DNA from: Pelomonas caseinilytica
GTDB lineage: Bacteria; Pseudomonadota; Gammaproteobacteria; Burkholderiales; Burkholderiaceae_C
Length of the DNA stretch: 64,000 bases
Direction of reading: 5' to 3'
NCBI RefSeq assembly: GCF_021353235.1
Contig: NZ_JAJTWT010000001.1
Span: 186,001 to 250,000 of the forward strand
Positions within the stretch are counted from its first letter, which is position 1, and each line of letters starts with the position of its first letter. A model generated the notes under the pieces. That model had not been told where the DNA came from, searched no databases, and worked only from the letters and a program-made list of their open reading frames with translations. The position numbers were made by a program, and so were the translations under genes. Below are positions 9,062 through 17,309 of the stretch, one piece after another.

Positions 9062-10213
9062 TCAGGCGGCCACGCGCGAGGGTGCCTGCGGGAGAAGCTC
9101 CAGCCCGGGCTCTTCCACCACGCCCACCAGGTGAGGCGCCAGGGCCTTGGCGCGGCCGTCCACGCGAACGGGCACCAGGCCCAGGGCTTCGCCCAGATCG
9201 GCGTCGGCATACAGCGGCTGTCCGGCAACGACCACCAGCCGCAGGTCGGCCCGGACCGCACGGGACAGCGGCAGGCCCGGTGGCAGCGCGACGAGGTCGG
9301 CCCGCAAGCCGGGCGCGAGCCGGCCGCGGTCGCGCAGGCCCAGCAGTGCGGCGGCGCCTTCGGTGACCCAGGCCTCCAGGCGCACATCCGGCCAACCGGT
9401 CAGCTCACGCGCCAGGGCGAGCTCGGCCAGCAGGTCGCGCCCACCGCTGATGCGCGAATCGCTGCCCAACACCAGCCGGCCACGGCCGGCCAGCCAGGCC
9501 GGGTCCAGCGTGCGGCCGAACAGATGCCGGTTCGAGCCCGGGCACCAGACGAGGCCCGCACCCGCCTGAACCAGCCGCCGCTGCTGGGACGCGCTGAGGC
9601 CCAGCCCGTGGACGAGCAGCGTGCCCGGCGCGATGCAGCCCAGCGCGTCCAGCCTGTCGAACTCCAGCGCGGCGGCGGTGTCGACGCCCTCCGCGGCGTG
9701 GATGACCCAGAGCCCGCCCGGCCCCGCCGCCTGGCGCGATTCGCGCACCGCCGCTTCGCCATCCAGCGCCAGTGAGTGCGCCCAGCCGGCCGGCGCCGGC
9801 GCGTCGACCGGAAAGCCGGGCGCCTCCAGCGCAGGGTCGCGCGGGTCATGGTGCAGCACCGTCGTCACGCCGCTGAGCAGGTTCTTCAAACCACCGGCGA
9901 GCAGGCGTTGCGCCCGCGGCCGGGCACGATGGGCGAGGAGGAGCGGGTCGCTGCCGAGCCGCGGCGTGATGTCGGCGATCCACTCGGCGGCATTGCGGTA
10001 GCCATCTCGGTAGCTCAGCCGCGGCAAGGCACCGTTGAGGTGGAGGTGATCGTGCGCATTGATCAGGCCTGGCAGCACCCGGGCGCCGCCGAGGTCGACA
10101 CGGCGGCCCCGCGCACACGCCGACAGCCGGCCGTGAACGAGGCCCAGGCTCAGCGGCCGGCCCTCGCGGTCGACGGCGTTGACGAGGTTCAGCTCCATCG
10201 GCTGCACCGGCAC
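9062..10213 (-). CDS. Amidohydrolase (cyclic deaminase-like)
   Basis: 383 residues if the GTG at 10213 is used; a GTG at 10207 has better spacing to AGCAGG, and ATG at 10198 is also possible. Metal-ligand strands in order are LINAHDHLHLNG (HxH), WVIHAAEGVD, LLVHGLGLS and LVLGSDSRISGG (final Asp). This layout matches the TrzN/guanine deaminase-like subgroup. C-terminal residues resemble the small beta-sandwich domain of these enzymes. The substrate is unknown; its position inside an EPS-type operon between a radical SAM/SPASM and a GT gene is unusual and suggests deacetylation or deamidation of a cluster intermediate (inference). Confidence 0.82.
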   Translation of the reverse strand: MPVQPMELNLVNAVDREGRPLSLGLVHGRLSACARGRRVDLGGARVLPGLINAHDHLHLNGALPRLSYRDGYRNAAEWIADITPRLGSDPLLLAHRARPRAQRLLAGGLKNLLSGVTTVLHHDPRDPALEAPGFPVDAPAPAGWAHSLALDGEAAVRESRQAAGPGGLWVIHAAEGVDTAAALEFDRLDALGCIAPGTLLVHGLGLSASQQRRLVQAGAGLVWCPGSNRHLFGRTLDPAWLAGRGRLVLGSDSRISGGRDLLAELALARELTGWPDVRLEAWVTEGAAALLGLRDRGRLAPGLRADLVALPPGLPLSRAVRADLRLVVVAGQPLYADADLGEALGLVPVRVDGRAKALAPHLVGVVEEPGLELLPQAPSRVAA

Positions 10214-10220
10214 GGCCTGC

Positions 10221-11225
10221 TCATGCCTCGAACCACTTGGCGCAGACGCAACGCTGGCATTCGGGCCGGCTCCCGGCCCGGATGGCGGCGCGCAGGCGGC
10301 GCTGCGGCGGCGAATTCAGCACCTCGACGAGACCACCCTCGCCCAGGCCACCGGCGCCGGCGATGAAGAAGCAGGGGCGCAGGCCGCCGCCGGCCTCGAT
10401 GACGACCGAGTGTTCGGGCGCATTGCAGCGCACGGGCGGAGGCTCGCCCAGGCCCAACCTCGCGCGGTAGTGGGCCTCGATGCGGCGCAGCTTGGCCGGT
10501 GTCTCGACGATGAAGCCGCTGGCAAAGTCGGCCGCATGGTCGCGCTCGAGCGCGTCGAGGCTGGCGGCCAGCACCGGCAGCTCGGAGGCGCCGAGGGCGA
10601 TGCCGTCATCCGGAGCGGCCCTGCGGCCGAAGGCCTCGGCATGCGACACGTCCGCCGCCAGGAAGGAGACACCCGCCACGCCGAGCCTGTGGGCCAGCGC
10701 GACGAGATCGCCCAGCTCGCCGGCATTGCCGCGCTGCACGGTCACCCGCAGGCTGACGCGCAGGCCCTCGCTCACCGCCGCACGCACGCCGGCACAGACG
10801 GCATCGAAGGCGTCGAGACCGCGGATGCGGGCATAGGTCGCCGCCGTGGCACCGTCCAGCGACACCGTCACCTGCTCGAAGAGCCCGGCCACCTCGGCCG
10901 CATGCTTGGCGAGGGCCAGCCCCGCCGTCAGCAGCCAGAGCCTGAGGCCCTGCCCGCGCAGCAGGGCCGCGATGCCGGCCCACTGCGGATGCAGCAGCGG
11001 CTCGCCGCCGGAGACGAGCACGGTCCCGGTTCCAAGGGCGGCGAGGCCGGGCAGCAGGCGCCTGACGGTGCCAATGTCGACGTCCCGCCCGCCGTGGCGC
11101 CAGTAGTCGCAGCTCACGCAGCGCGAGTTGCAGCGCTCGGTCAGGTAGAGCGTGGCCAGCGGCAGCCGCACGAGGGCCGGTGCCGTCCCGGCCGTGCGCT
11201 CGACGATGACGTCAGAACATGGCAT
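10221..11225 (-). CDS. Radical SAM protein with SPASM-like C-terminus
   Basis: 334 residues from ATG at 11225. The cluster motif CNSRCVSC is near residue 30, followed by VSGGEPLLHP and VSLDGAT, the standard radical SAM order. Five C-terminal cysteines (CNAPEH, RPCFFIAG, ECQRCVCAKWF) fit an auxiliary [4Fe-4S] SPASM/twitch region as in peptide- or sugar-modifying enzymes. The start lies 14 bp inside the 3' end of the upstream heme-barrel gene. The substrate is unknown; it is the second radical SAM enzyme of the cluster. Confidence 0.87.
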   Translation of the reverse strand: MPCSDVIVERTAGTAPALVRLPLATLYLTERCNSRCVSCDYWRHGGRDVDIGTVRRLLPGLAALGTGTVLVSGGEPLLHPQWAGIAALLRGQGLRLWLLTAGLALAKHAAEVAGLFEQVTVSLDGATAATYARIRGLDAFDAVCAGVRAAVSEGLRVSLRVTVQRGNAGELGDLVALAHRLGVAGVSFLAADVSHAEAFGRRAAPDDGIALGASELPVLAASLDALERDHAADFASGFIVETPAKLRRIEAHYRARLGLGEPPPVRCNAPEHSVVIEAGGGLRPCFFIAGAGGLGEGGLVEVLNSPPQRRLRAAIRAGSRPECQRCVCAKWFEA

Positions 11226-12297
11226 GCAGCTCGACAAAGGTCTGCCGCCGGTTGTCCACCGCGTTCTGCGGGATGCCACCGAACTTGCGGTAGCCCGCGC
11301 GCAGCTGCGCGAAGGCGATGGGCGTGTACTCGTAGACCAGGCTGTAGCGCACCTTGTTGTCGTGGGCCACGTGGCGGTCGGGGTCGAGGTATTCGCCGGT
11401 GAGCTTGAGGTTGTGGCCCTGGCGGACCAGCCAGTTGGCCTCCAGCAGGGTCGCGAACTGGCGGCGCTTGCCTTCGGGGTAGCCCGCGTCGCTGACGAGG
11501 TCGATCTCCCCGAGCCAGGTCACGGGCCCGGTCGTGGTGCCGGCGAAGAGGCCGTAGGCCTGGCGGTCGCCGGCCGTGGACTTCACCTGCGCCGCCGCCG
11601 CGCCCACGCGGCCCCAGGGCTGCATCCAGATCGCCTGGGCCGTGGTCTGGTGGCCGGTGGTGGTGCCCTTGTTGCCGGGGCCGTTGCTGCGCACCAGCTG
11701 GATGGACCATTCGTCGCTCTCGTGGCCCAGCTCCAGGCCCTTGTCGGGCACGGTCATGCTGACGCCGCTGAGCTGGCGCACGAAGGCCAGGCTGTCCTGC
11801 AGCCGCCAGCCGAAGGGCAGGTAGAACTGGCCGGCCTTGGCATACCAGCCCAGGCCGGGCGTCGACAGGCGGACATAGGCCTCCTGCCGCTCGGACTTGC
11901 CCGGTGCCACCTGCTGGTCGAGGTAGGCGCCGAGGTAGTCCTTGACGAGCTGCACGTCGGCATACAGCCGCGTCTGCTCGGTGCCGCCGACGCTGGTGGT
12001 GGGCCGGCCCGACACCGAGGTGCGCGTGGTGGCGGTGCGGAAGTCGCCGCCCAGGCGCAGCCGGTCGTCCAGCAGCGAGCCGGTCCAGCCCTGCAGGGCG
12101 TCGGGCAGCGCGTTGGCCGGAATGACGCTCTGCGCGAAGCTGTTGCCCACGGCATTGCGCAGGCCGCCGCCGGTGGGGTTGACGTGGCAGGCCACGCACT
12201 TCAGGCCCGCCCGGATGGCCAGGTAGGGCTCGGCCCTTGCGGCACCCGCCATCAGCAGCGCGAGGGCCAGGCCGAGGAAGAGTCGTGCGGCCTTCAT
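11212..12297 (-). CDS. Outer-membrane beta-barrel protein with N-terminal c-type heme motif
   Basis: 361 residues. A Sec signal peptide ends near ARA|EPYLA; about 15 residues into the mature chain comes CVACHVNPTGGG, a c-heme site (CxxCH). The rest is made of alternating strands with aromatic ends (GWYAKAGQFYLPFGWRL, TLLEANWLVRQGHNLKLTGE, FAQLRAGYRKFGG) and ends ELHAMF; a terminal Phe is the usual outer-membrane barrel signal. I infer a porin-like barrel carrying one heme. The ATG overlaps the stop of the cytochrome lipoprotein gene by four bases, suggesting the two proteins act together, for example in electron transfer across the outer membrane. Confidence 0.75.
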   Translation of the reverse strand: MKAARLFLGLALALLMAGAARAEPYLAIRAGLKCVACHVNPTGGGLRNAVGNSFAQSVIPANALPDALQGWTGSLLDDRLRLGGDFRTATTRTSVSGRPTTSVGGTEQTRLYADVQLVKDYLGAYLDQQVAPGKSERQEAYVRLSTPGLGWYAKAGQFYLPFGWRLQDSLAFVRQLSGVSMTVPDKGLELGHESDEWSIQLVRSNGPGNKGTTTGHQTTAQAIWMQPWGRVGAAAAQVKSTAGDRQAYGLFAGTTTGPVTWLGEIDLVSDAGYPEGKRRQFATLLEANWLVRQGHNLKLTGEYLDPDRHVAHDNKVRYSLVYEYTPIAFAQLRAGYRKFGGIPQNAVDNRRQTFVELHAMF

Positions 12298-12743
12298 TGC
12301 TGCGCTCCGTTGTCGATCCACTGGCGGATCAGGCCGATGGTGTTGGCGTCGAGGTAGGGGCCGCCGAAGGGCATGCGCGCGCCGACCGACTGGTGGCCCT
12401 CCAGCTTGTGGATGAGGTAGCTGTTGGCCGCATCGCCGGGGGCCACGCGCTTGAGCGACGGCACCTCCGCGCTCGCCGTGCCCACCAGCATGGCGTAGCT
12501 GTTGGTGGCGTCCAGCCGCAGGCCCTGGGGCGCCGCGCCGCCGGCATGGCAGGCGGTGCACACGGGCGTGAAGACGTGCGACTGGATGGAGGCGAAGCTC
12601 GCCGTCATCGGCCCGCCCGGGTCCGCGCCTTCACCGATGGGACGGCCATTGCCGTCCAGCCCCGCACCGCTGCCGCCGCCGCAGCCCGCGACCATCGCGG
12701 CTGCCGCGCACAACGCGCTCCACGCCCATCTCTTCAACTTCAT
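12294..12743 (-). CDS. c-type cytochrome lipoprotein
   Basis: 149 residues from ATG at 12743. The signal peptide ends in a lipobox (MVAGCGGG), so the protein is probably lipid-anchored. A single heme motif CTACHAGGAAPQGL lies near residue 60 and a candidate axial Met in ARMPFGGPYLDA about 75 residues later. The C-terminus IGLIRQWIDNGAQQ matches the usual last helix of planctomycete/proteobacterial cytochrome c domains. It is probably the electron-transfer partner of the heme barrel encoded immediately downstream with a 4-bp overlap. The 98 bp upstream (12744-12841) hold no recognisable signal. Confidence 0.8.
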   Translation of the reverse strand: MKLKRWAWSALCAAAAMVAGCGGGSGAGLDGNGRPIGEGADPGGPMTASFASIQSHVFTPVCTACHAGGAAPQGLRLDATNSYAMLVGTASAEVPSLKRVAPGDAANSYLIHKLEGHQSVGARMPFGGPYLDANTIGLIRQWIDNGAQQ

Positions 12744-12841
12744 CGCTGACCTTTCGGCTGTCGTTGCGGCATGAGTTCCGCACCGCATCGCCGCGGTTCA
12801 AAGCGAGGTCAAGCTAGGGAGGGTCTGGCGGGCCGGAGGGA

Positions 12842-13549
12842 TCAGAAGGCGGTGGTGAGCTGCAGGACCACGGTGCGCCGGCGCGTGGCGTCGGTCCAGG
12901 TGTAGGGGCCGCCGCGGCTGGCGGCCACCCAGGCGAGCTGCATCTCGCTGCTGGCGCCGAGCTGCCACGCGGCGCCCGCGCGCAGGTCCGTGCGCGACGC
13001 GCCGCGCGGGTCCAGGTAGGCCGGGCGCTGCGCGCTGAAGCCGCGCAGCAGCCCGGCATGGCCCACCGCGGCGATGCCCGCAGCCAGCGGCCAGCGCAGG
13101 TTGACCTCGCCGTAGAGGCTTCGCTGGCCGACGCCGTAGTAGTCCGGCGAGGCGTAGACGCGCAGGTTCCAGCGCTCGGCGAGCAGGCCCGCATAGGCCT
13201 CGACGTAGTCGTAGCGCGACACGTTCTCGAAGCGATGCACCACCAGGCCCGCCTCGCCGTCCAGTCCCGGCTGCAGGCCCACGACCCGCCCGCCGTACAG
13301 GCGCAGCCAGGCGCCGTGGCGGTCGGCGAACCGAGCCTGCGTCAGCGAGGCGCCGCCATACCAGCCGCCGCTGCCGTCCCAGGCCAGGCCGAGCTGGGCC
13401 CCCGGCCGGTTGGCGCTGTAGCTCATGCCTCGTTCGCGCGCATCGGTCTGCACGGACAGGGTCGCGCCCACGTCGGCGCGCGCCAAGCCGGCACCGGCGA
13501 ACAGCGCGGCGAGGAGCAGGAGGAGGCGGGCTGGGCACGCGGGCGGCAT
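12842..13549 (-). CDS. TorF-family putative porin / outer-membrane protein
   Basis: 235 residues. A signal peptide ends at LARA|DVGATLS; the mature start VGATLSVQTDARERGMSYSA and the repeated amphipathic strands match the TorF family of small proteobacterial outer-membrane barrels (TIGR02001). The protein ends QLTTAF with a terminal Phe. The start codon overlaps the stop of the S8 protease gene by one base (TGATG). The role in the ECF/protease module is unknown; it could be a signal input, a substrate of the protease, or an export channel. Confidence 0.75.
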   Translation of the reverse strand: MPPACPARLLLLLAALFAGAGLARADVGATLSVQTDARERGMSYSANRPGAQLGLAWDGSGGWYGGASLTQARFADRHGAWLRLYGGRVVGLQPGLDGEAGLVVHRFENVSRYDYVEAYAGLLAERWNLRVYASPDYYGVGQRSLYGEVNLRWPLAAGIAAVGHAGLLRGFSAQRPAYLDPRGASRTDLRAGAAWQLGASSEMQLAWVAASRGGPYTWTDATRRRTVVLQLTTAF

Positions 13550-14763
13550 CAGTCGGCAGTGTGCCCGAGCCGCGTGCAGGCCGGGATGCGCCCCGGCGCC
13601 TGGCGCGCCAGCGTGGCGCAACTGTCGATGCGGCCGGGTCCGGCCGTGACCAGGGTCGTCCTGAGCAGCGTGGCGCCGCGGGACCCGCCGAGTTCACGCA
13701 CCAGGGCCAGCAGGCCCGAGGCATGCGCGGCGGCAAAGGACGAGCCCGACACCAGGGCCCAGCCACCGCCCGGCGCCGTGCTGGGCACGTCCCGGCCCGG
13801 CGCGATGACGGCGCCCGCCGGCAGCGGCGGCGCCATGCCGACGACGAGCACGCCGGGATGGTTGGCCGGAAAGGGCCCGCCCGAGCTCGGCATGGCCGCC
13901 ACGACGGTGGCGCCGCGCGCCTGGGCCTGGTCCAGCAGCAGGGCCAGCAGCCGGTCGTCCGGCCCGCCCAGGCTCATGTTGATGATGTCGGCACTGTGCT
14001 GGATGGCGGCGTACAGCGCCTTGGCCAGGCCGAGGCTGCTGCACAGCGTCTGCGCGTCGGCGGCCTGCCAACAGCCGCGCAGAGCCAGCAGCCGGGCCTG
14101 TGGCGCGATGCCGGCGATGCCGATGCCGTTGTCCGCGCGTGCCGCGATGATGCCGGCCACCGCCGTGCCATGGCTCTCGGCGGGCGGCGGGCGGTCGTCG
14201 ACGAAGTTGGCGTTCAGCTCCAGCTGGCCGGCCAGGTCGGGGTGGCCGGCCTCCACGCCGCTGTCCACCACGGCCACGCGCACGCCGCGGCCGGTCGCCA
14301 GCTCGTGCAGCTCGGCCAGATGCCATTGCTGGGCCGCGGGCTGGGCGCCGTAGAGCGGCTCCTGAGCCGCGCCCTGGCCCTGGTAGAGGTTGACCGGCTG
14401 CGCCCAGGCGACGCGGCGGTCGGCGGCCACGGCCTCGGCCACCTGGGCGGGGGTGCGCGAGTCGGCCTCGGGCAGCCGCATGACGAAGCAGTCCACCCCG
14501 GCCAGCGGCATGGCCCACTCGCTGCGCATCTCCAGGCCGTGGCGGCGGGCCAGCTCCTGCGCCACCTGCTGGCGCGACTGCCGGCCCACGCCCTCGCCAT
14601 AGGTGCCGGCATAGCTGCCGTCCGGCCGGTAGTGGGCCTTGGGCAGCTGCAGCATCACCAGCACCTGCCGCCGCGCCTCCTCCGCCTGGGCGCGGGCCGG
14701 CGCCGCGGCCAGGCCCAGACAGCAGGCCAGGGCCCAGAGCAGCCAGCGCCACCGAGCCTTCAT
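13549..14763 (-). CDS. S8 family serine peptidase (subtilase), secreted
   Basis: 404 residues. The signal peptide ends near ARAQAEE. A ~100-residue propeptide-like region follows, then the catalytic domain with Asp in VAVVDSGVEAGHPDL, His in SHGTAVAGIIA, and Ser in SGSSFAAAHASGL; the triad is complete. Six cysteines suggest disulfides in the periplasm. It is encoded with a 4-bp overlap downstream of an anti-sigma factor whose periplasmic part resembles a subtilase propeptide, so I infer that protease and anti-sigma factor interact. No C-terminal anchor is seen. Confidence 0.88.
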   Translation of the reverse strand: MKARWRWLLWALACCLGLAAAPARAQAEEARRQVLVMLQLPKAHYRPDGSYAGTYGEGVGRQSRQQVAQELARRHGLEMRSEWAMPLAGVDCFVMRLPEADSRTPAQVAEAVAADRRVAWAQPVNLYQGQGAAQEPLYGAQPAAQQWHLAELHELATGRGVRVAVVDSGVEAGHPDLAGQLELNANFVDDRPPPAESHGTAVAGIIAARADNGIGIAGIAPQARLLALRGCWQAADAQTLCSSLGLAKALYAAIQHSADIINMSLGGPDDRLLALLLDQAQARGATVVAAMPSSGGPFPANHPGVLVVGMAPPLPAGAVIAPGRDVPSTAPGGGWALVSGSSFAAAHASGLLALVRELGGSRGATLLRTTLVTAGPGRIDSCATLARQAPGRIPACTRLGHTAD

Positions 14764-15368
14764 CGCGGCGGCCCCGGCTGCAGCGGCTCGGCCATCTGCA
14801 CGATGGGGGCCGCGCGCAGCGCCGCGAGGCCGCGCGCGTCCACATGCAGCAGCCAGGCCCCGGTCTCGGTCGGCCCGGCCACCACGCCGGCGCCGTGGGC
14901 GCGCAAGAGCTCGCGCAGCTGCCGCTCGCTGGTGCCGGGCTTGAACATGACGAGGGCGTCGGCCACGACGGGCGCACTGCCGGCCGCCGCCAGGCCCTGG
15001 TAGTCAGGCCCGTCCTGGCGGGCCTGCAACCACAAGGTCAGCAGGGCCGCCACCGCCAGGCCTTGCAGGCCCAGGGCCCAGGGCATCCAGCGCGCCGGCC
15101 TGGGCGCGGCCGGGTGGGGGCGCAGGCGTGGCTTCAGCCGGGCGAGGCTCGCCTCCACGTCGCCGGTATCGGCCGGGCTGGCAGCCACCTGGAGCAGGGT
15201 CTGCATCGGCTCCTCGGCCGCCAGTTCGGCACGGCAGGCGGCGCAGTTCAGCAGGTGGGCCTGCACCTCACTGGCCTGGGCCGCATCGAGCCGGCCGCGC
15301 GCATACCAGGGCAGCAGGGCCTGGACGGCCATGTGTTCGTCGTGTTCCATGGGCACCACCACACTCAT
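14760..15368 (-). CDS. Anti-sigma factor, zf-HC2 type, with a propeptide-like periplasmic domain
   Basis: 202 residues. The N-terminal HLLNCAACRAEL segment with an upstream His pocket fits the zinc-binding anti-sigma domain. One membrane segment is at about residues 95-115 (WALGLQGLAVAALLTLWL). The periplasmic part reads ALVMFKPGTSERQLRELLRA, then GAGVVAGPTETGAWLLHV, and ends VQMAEPLQ; this is the pattern of the fervidolysin/I9-type subtilase propeptide fold. It overlaps the sigma gene and the S8 protease gene by four bases each. It should hold the ECF sigma factor at the inner membrane until a periplasmic signal arrives. Confidence 0.83.
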   Translation of the reverse strand: MSVVVPMEHDEHMAVQALLPWYARGRLDAAQASEVQAHLLNCAACRAELAAEEPMQTLLQVAASPADTGDVEASLARLKPRLRPHPAAPRPARWMPWALGLQGLAVAALLTLWLQARQDGPDYQGLAAAGSAPVVADALVMFKPGTSERQLRELLRAHGAGVVAGPTETGAWLLHVDARGLAALRAAPIVQMAEPLQPGPPR

Positions 15369-16000
15369 GACATCTCTCCATGATGACCGGCCAGGTCATC
15401 CAGCAGCAGGCGCAGTCGCCGCCGCGCATAGAACATCCGCGTCTTGACGGTTTCGGGCGGGCAGCCGACGACCTCGGCGATCTCGCCATAGGCCATGTCC
15501 TGGAAGTAACACAGTTCGACCACGGCACGATGCTCCAGCGACAGCTCCGCCATCGCCTCTTTCAGCCGGCCGCGCAGCTGGGCCAGGCCGAGCTGCTGTT
15601 CTGGCCCCGGGCCGGGGTCGGCCGGCTCGTCGGCCTCGTCGCCGTCGACGGGCAGGTCCTGGCGGCTGATGGACTTGAGCGCCTTGCGGTAGGCGATGCC
15701 GAAGATCCAGGTCGACAAGCGGCTGCGCCCGTCGAAGCTGTCGGCGCGCTGCCAGACCACCAGCATGGCGTCGTTCAGCACCTCCTCGATGGCCTCGGGC
15801 TGGCGCATCAGGTGGGCCAGGAAGCGCCACAGCCGCGGGTGATAGAGCCGGTACAGGGCCTCGAATTCCGGCCGCCGGCCGCGCCGCACGCCATCCAGCA
15901 GCTGGAGCTCGAGCTGCTCGGTCGCGGCCGTGCCCCGCGCCGGCCGGGTGGCCGGAGGGGCGTCTTCACGCGCTTTTCTGGCATTGAGCCACTTCAACAT
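15365..16000 (-). CDS. ECF-type RNA polymerase sigma factor
   Basis: 211 residues. Region 2 reads FEALYRLYHPRLWRFLAHLM and then the -10-binding segment with RLSTWIFGIAYRKAL; region 4 has ELSLEHRAVVELCYFQDMAY and a helix-turn-helix ending PETVKTRMFYARRRLR. It is the first gene of the minus-strand train that runs to the flippase gene and probably to the HprK-related kinase gene, so it is the natural candidate regulator of the whole cluster. The 128 bp upstream to the Mla operon must hold promoters for both directions, but I could not define boxes. Confidence 0.9.
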   Translation of the reverse strand: MLKWLNARKAREDAPPATRPARGTAATEQLELQLLDGVRRGRRPEFEALYRLYHPRLWRFLAHLMRQPEAIEEVLNDAMLVVWQRADSFDGRSRLSTWIFGIAYRKALKSISRQDLPVDGDEADEPADPGPGPEQQLGLAQLRGRLKEAMAELSLEHRAVVELCYFQDMAYGEIAEVVGCPPETVKTRMFYARRRLRLLLDDLAGHHGEMS

Positions 16001-16128
16001 GCCTGCGAATCCCGGGTTGCTTTGCGCGTGAGTGCCGACACGGCGGCAAAAGGTTCAAGCGATGGTAGCCAGGCCTTCGCCGCCCCCCCTTGACGGGGCG
16101 GTCGCGCGAGAGGCGCTATCGTTGCGGC

Positions 16129-17292
16129 ATGAGCGACGCCGTGGCCCTGCCCCTGCCCGAGCCGCCCGAGTCGGCGGTCGGCGGCACGCCCGACGCCGAG
16201 CCGCGCCTGGAAGCCGGGGGCCCGCTGGAATGGCACGTCAGCGGGGACTGGACGCTGCTGGCGCTGCGCGGGCGCTACGACGAGTTCCGCCAGCGCATCG
16301 CCGCCGCCGCCGCCGGCCCCGGCCAGCCGCTGTGGGACCTGCGCGCCCTGAACCGCCTGGACACCGCCGGCGCCCTCACGCTCTGGCAGGGCTGGGGCCG
16401 CAAGCCACCGGGCCGGCTGCTGTGGCTGCCCGAGCACGTGACGCTCTTCGCCCAGTTCCTGCAGCCGGCCGCAGCCCCCCGGCGCCAGCCCGGCCTCGGG
16501 CCCTCGCTGGCCCGGGCGGGGCGCAACCTGGCCGGCTTCGCCCGCCACGGCGTGGACCTCGTCGCGCTGACCGGCCGCCTGCTGCTCGACCTGGTCCGCG
16601 TGCTGCGCCATCCGTCGCTGATCGGCTGGCGCGAGATCTCGGCCAACATCTTCCGCACCGGCGCCCAGGCCCTGCCCATCACGGCGCTGGTCGGCTTCCT
16701 GGTCGGCCTGACGCTGTCCTACCTCATCTCCCGCCAGCTCAAGACCTACGGCGCCGACATCTTCGTCATCAACATCCTCGGCCTGGCGGTGCTGCGCGAG
16801 CTGGGGCCGCTGCTGGCGGCCATCATCGTGGCCGGCCGTTCCGGCTCGGCCATGACGGCCCAGATCGGCGTCATGCGCGTCACCCAGGAGCTGGATGCGC
16901 TGTCGGTGATGGGCATCTCGCACACCGTGCGCCTGGTGCTGCCCAAGGTCGTCGCGCTGGCGGTGTCCCTGCCCCTGGTGGCGCTGTGGACGAGTGCGCT
17001 GATGCTGGTCGGCGGCATGGCCGCGGCGGCCCTGCAGCTGGGGCTGGACCCGCTGCAGTTCGCCAAGACGCTACCGCGCGTCGTCCAGCCGGCCAACCTG
17101 TGGCTGGGCTGGAGCAAGTCGGTCGTCTTCGGCGGCCTGATCGCGCTGCTGGCCTGCCACTTCGGCCTGCGGGTCAAGCCCAACACCGAGAGCCTGGGCC
17201 TGGGCGTCACGCAGTCGGTCGTCACGGCCATCACCCTGGTCATCGTCGTGGACGCGGTGTTCGCGGTCCTGTTCTCCGACGTCGGCATCTGA
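16129..17292 (+). CDS. MlaE-family ABC transporter permease with N-terminal STAS-like domain
   Basis: 387 residues. The first ~110 residues form a soluble region containing WDLRALNRLDTAGALTLWQG, which matches STAS/MlaB domains that regulate the transporter. The rest is the MlaE permease with the conserved VLRELGPLLAAIIVAGRSGS and TQELDALSVMGI segments. It should move phospholipid between inner membrane and the MCE protein. The ATG at 16129 is preferred; the encoded protein starts MSDAVALPLPEP. A long palindrome separates it from the ATPase gene. Confidence 0.9.
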   Translation: MSDAVALPLPEPPESAVGGTPDAEPRLEAGGPLEWHVSGDWTLLALRGRYDEFRQRIAAAAAGPGQPLWDLRALNRLDTAGALTLWQGWGRKPPGRLLWLPEHVTLFAQFLQPAAAPRRQPGLGPSLARAGRNLAGFARHGVDLVALTGRLLLDLVRVLRHPSLIGWREISANIFRTGAQALPITALVGFLVGLTLSYLISRQLKTYGADIFVINILGLAVLRELGPLLAAIIVAGRSGSAMTAQIGVMRVTQELDALSVMGISHTVRLVLPKVVALAVSLPLVALWTSALMLVGGMAAAALQLGLDPLQFAKTLPRVVQPANLWLGWSKSVVFGGLIALLACHFGLRVKPNTESLGLGVTQSVVTAITLVIVVDAVFAVLFSDVGI

Positions 17293-17309
17293 AGATGAAC
17301 ACCGAACAA

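Noticed and set aside
2364-11225. RiPP precursor peptide or PqqD-like chaperone gene
   Set aside because: I searched gaps and overlaps between the genes; there is no intergenic room, and no small frame with precursor or PqqD features was seen.
16090-16122. TTGACG...TATCGT promoter for the MlaE-type gene
   Set aside because: The spacer would be 21 bp and the start codon would follow only 6 bp later; not convincing.
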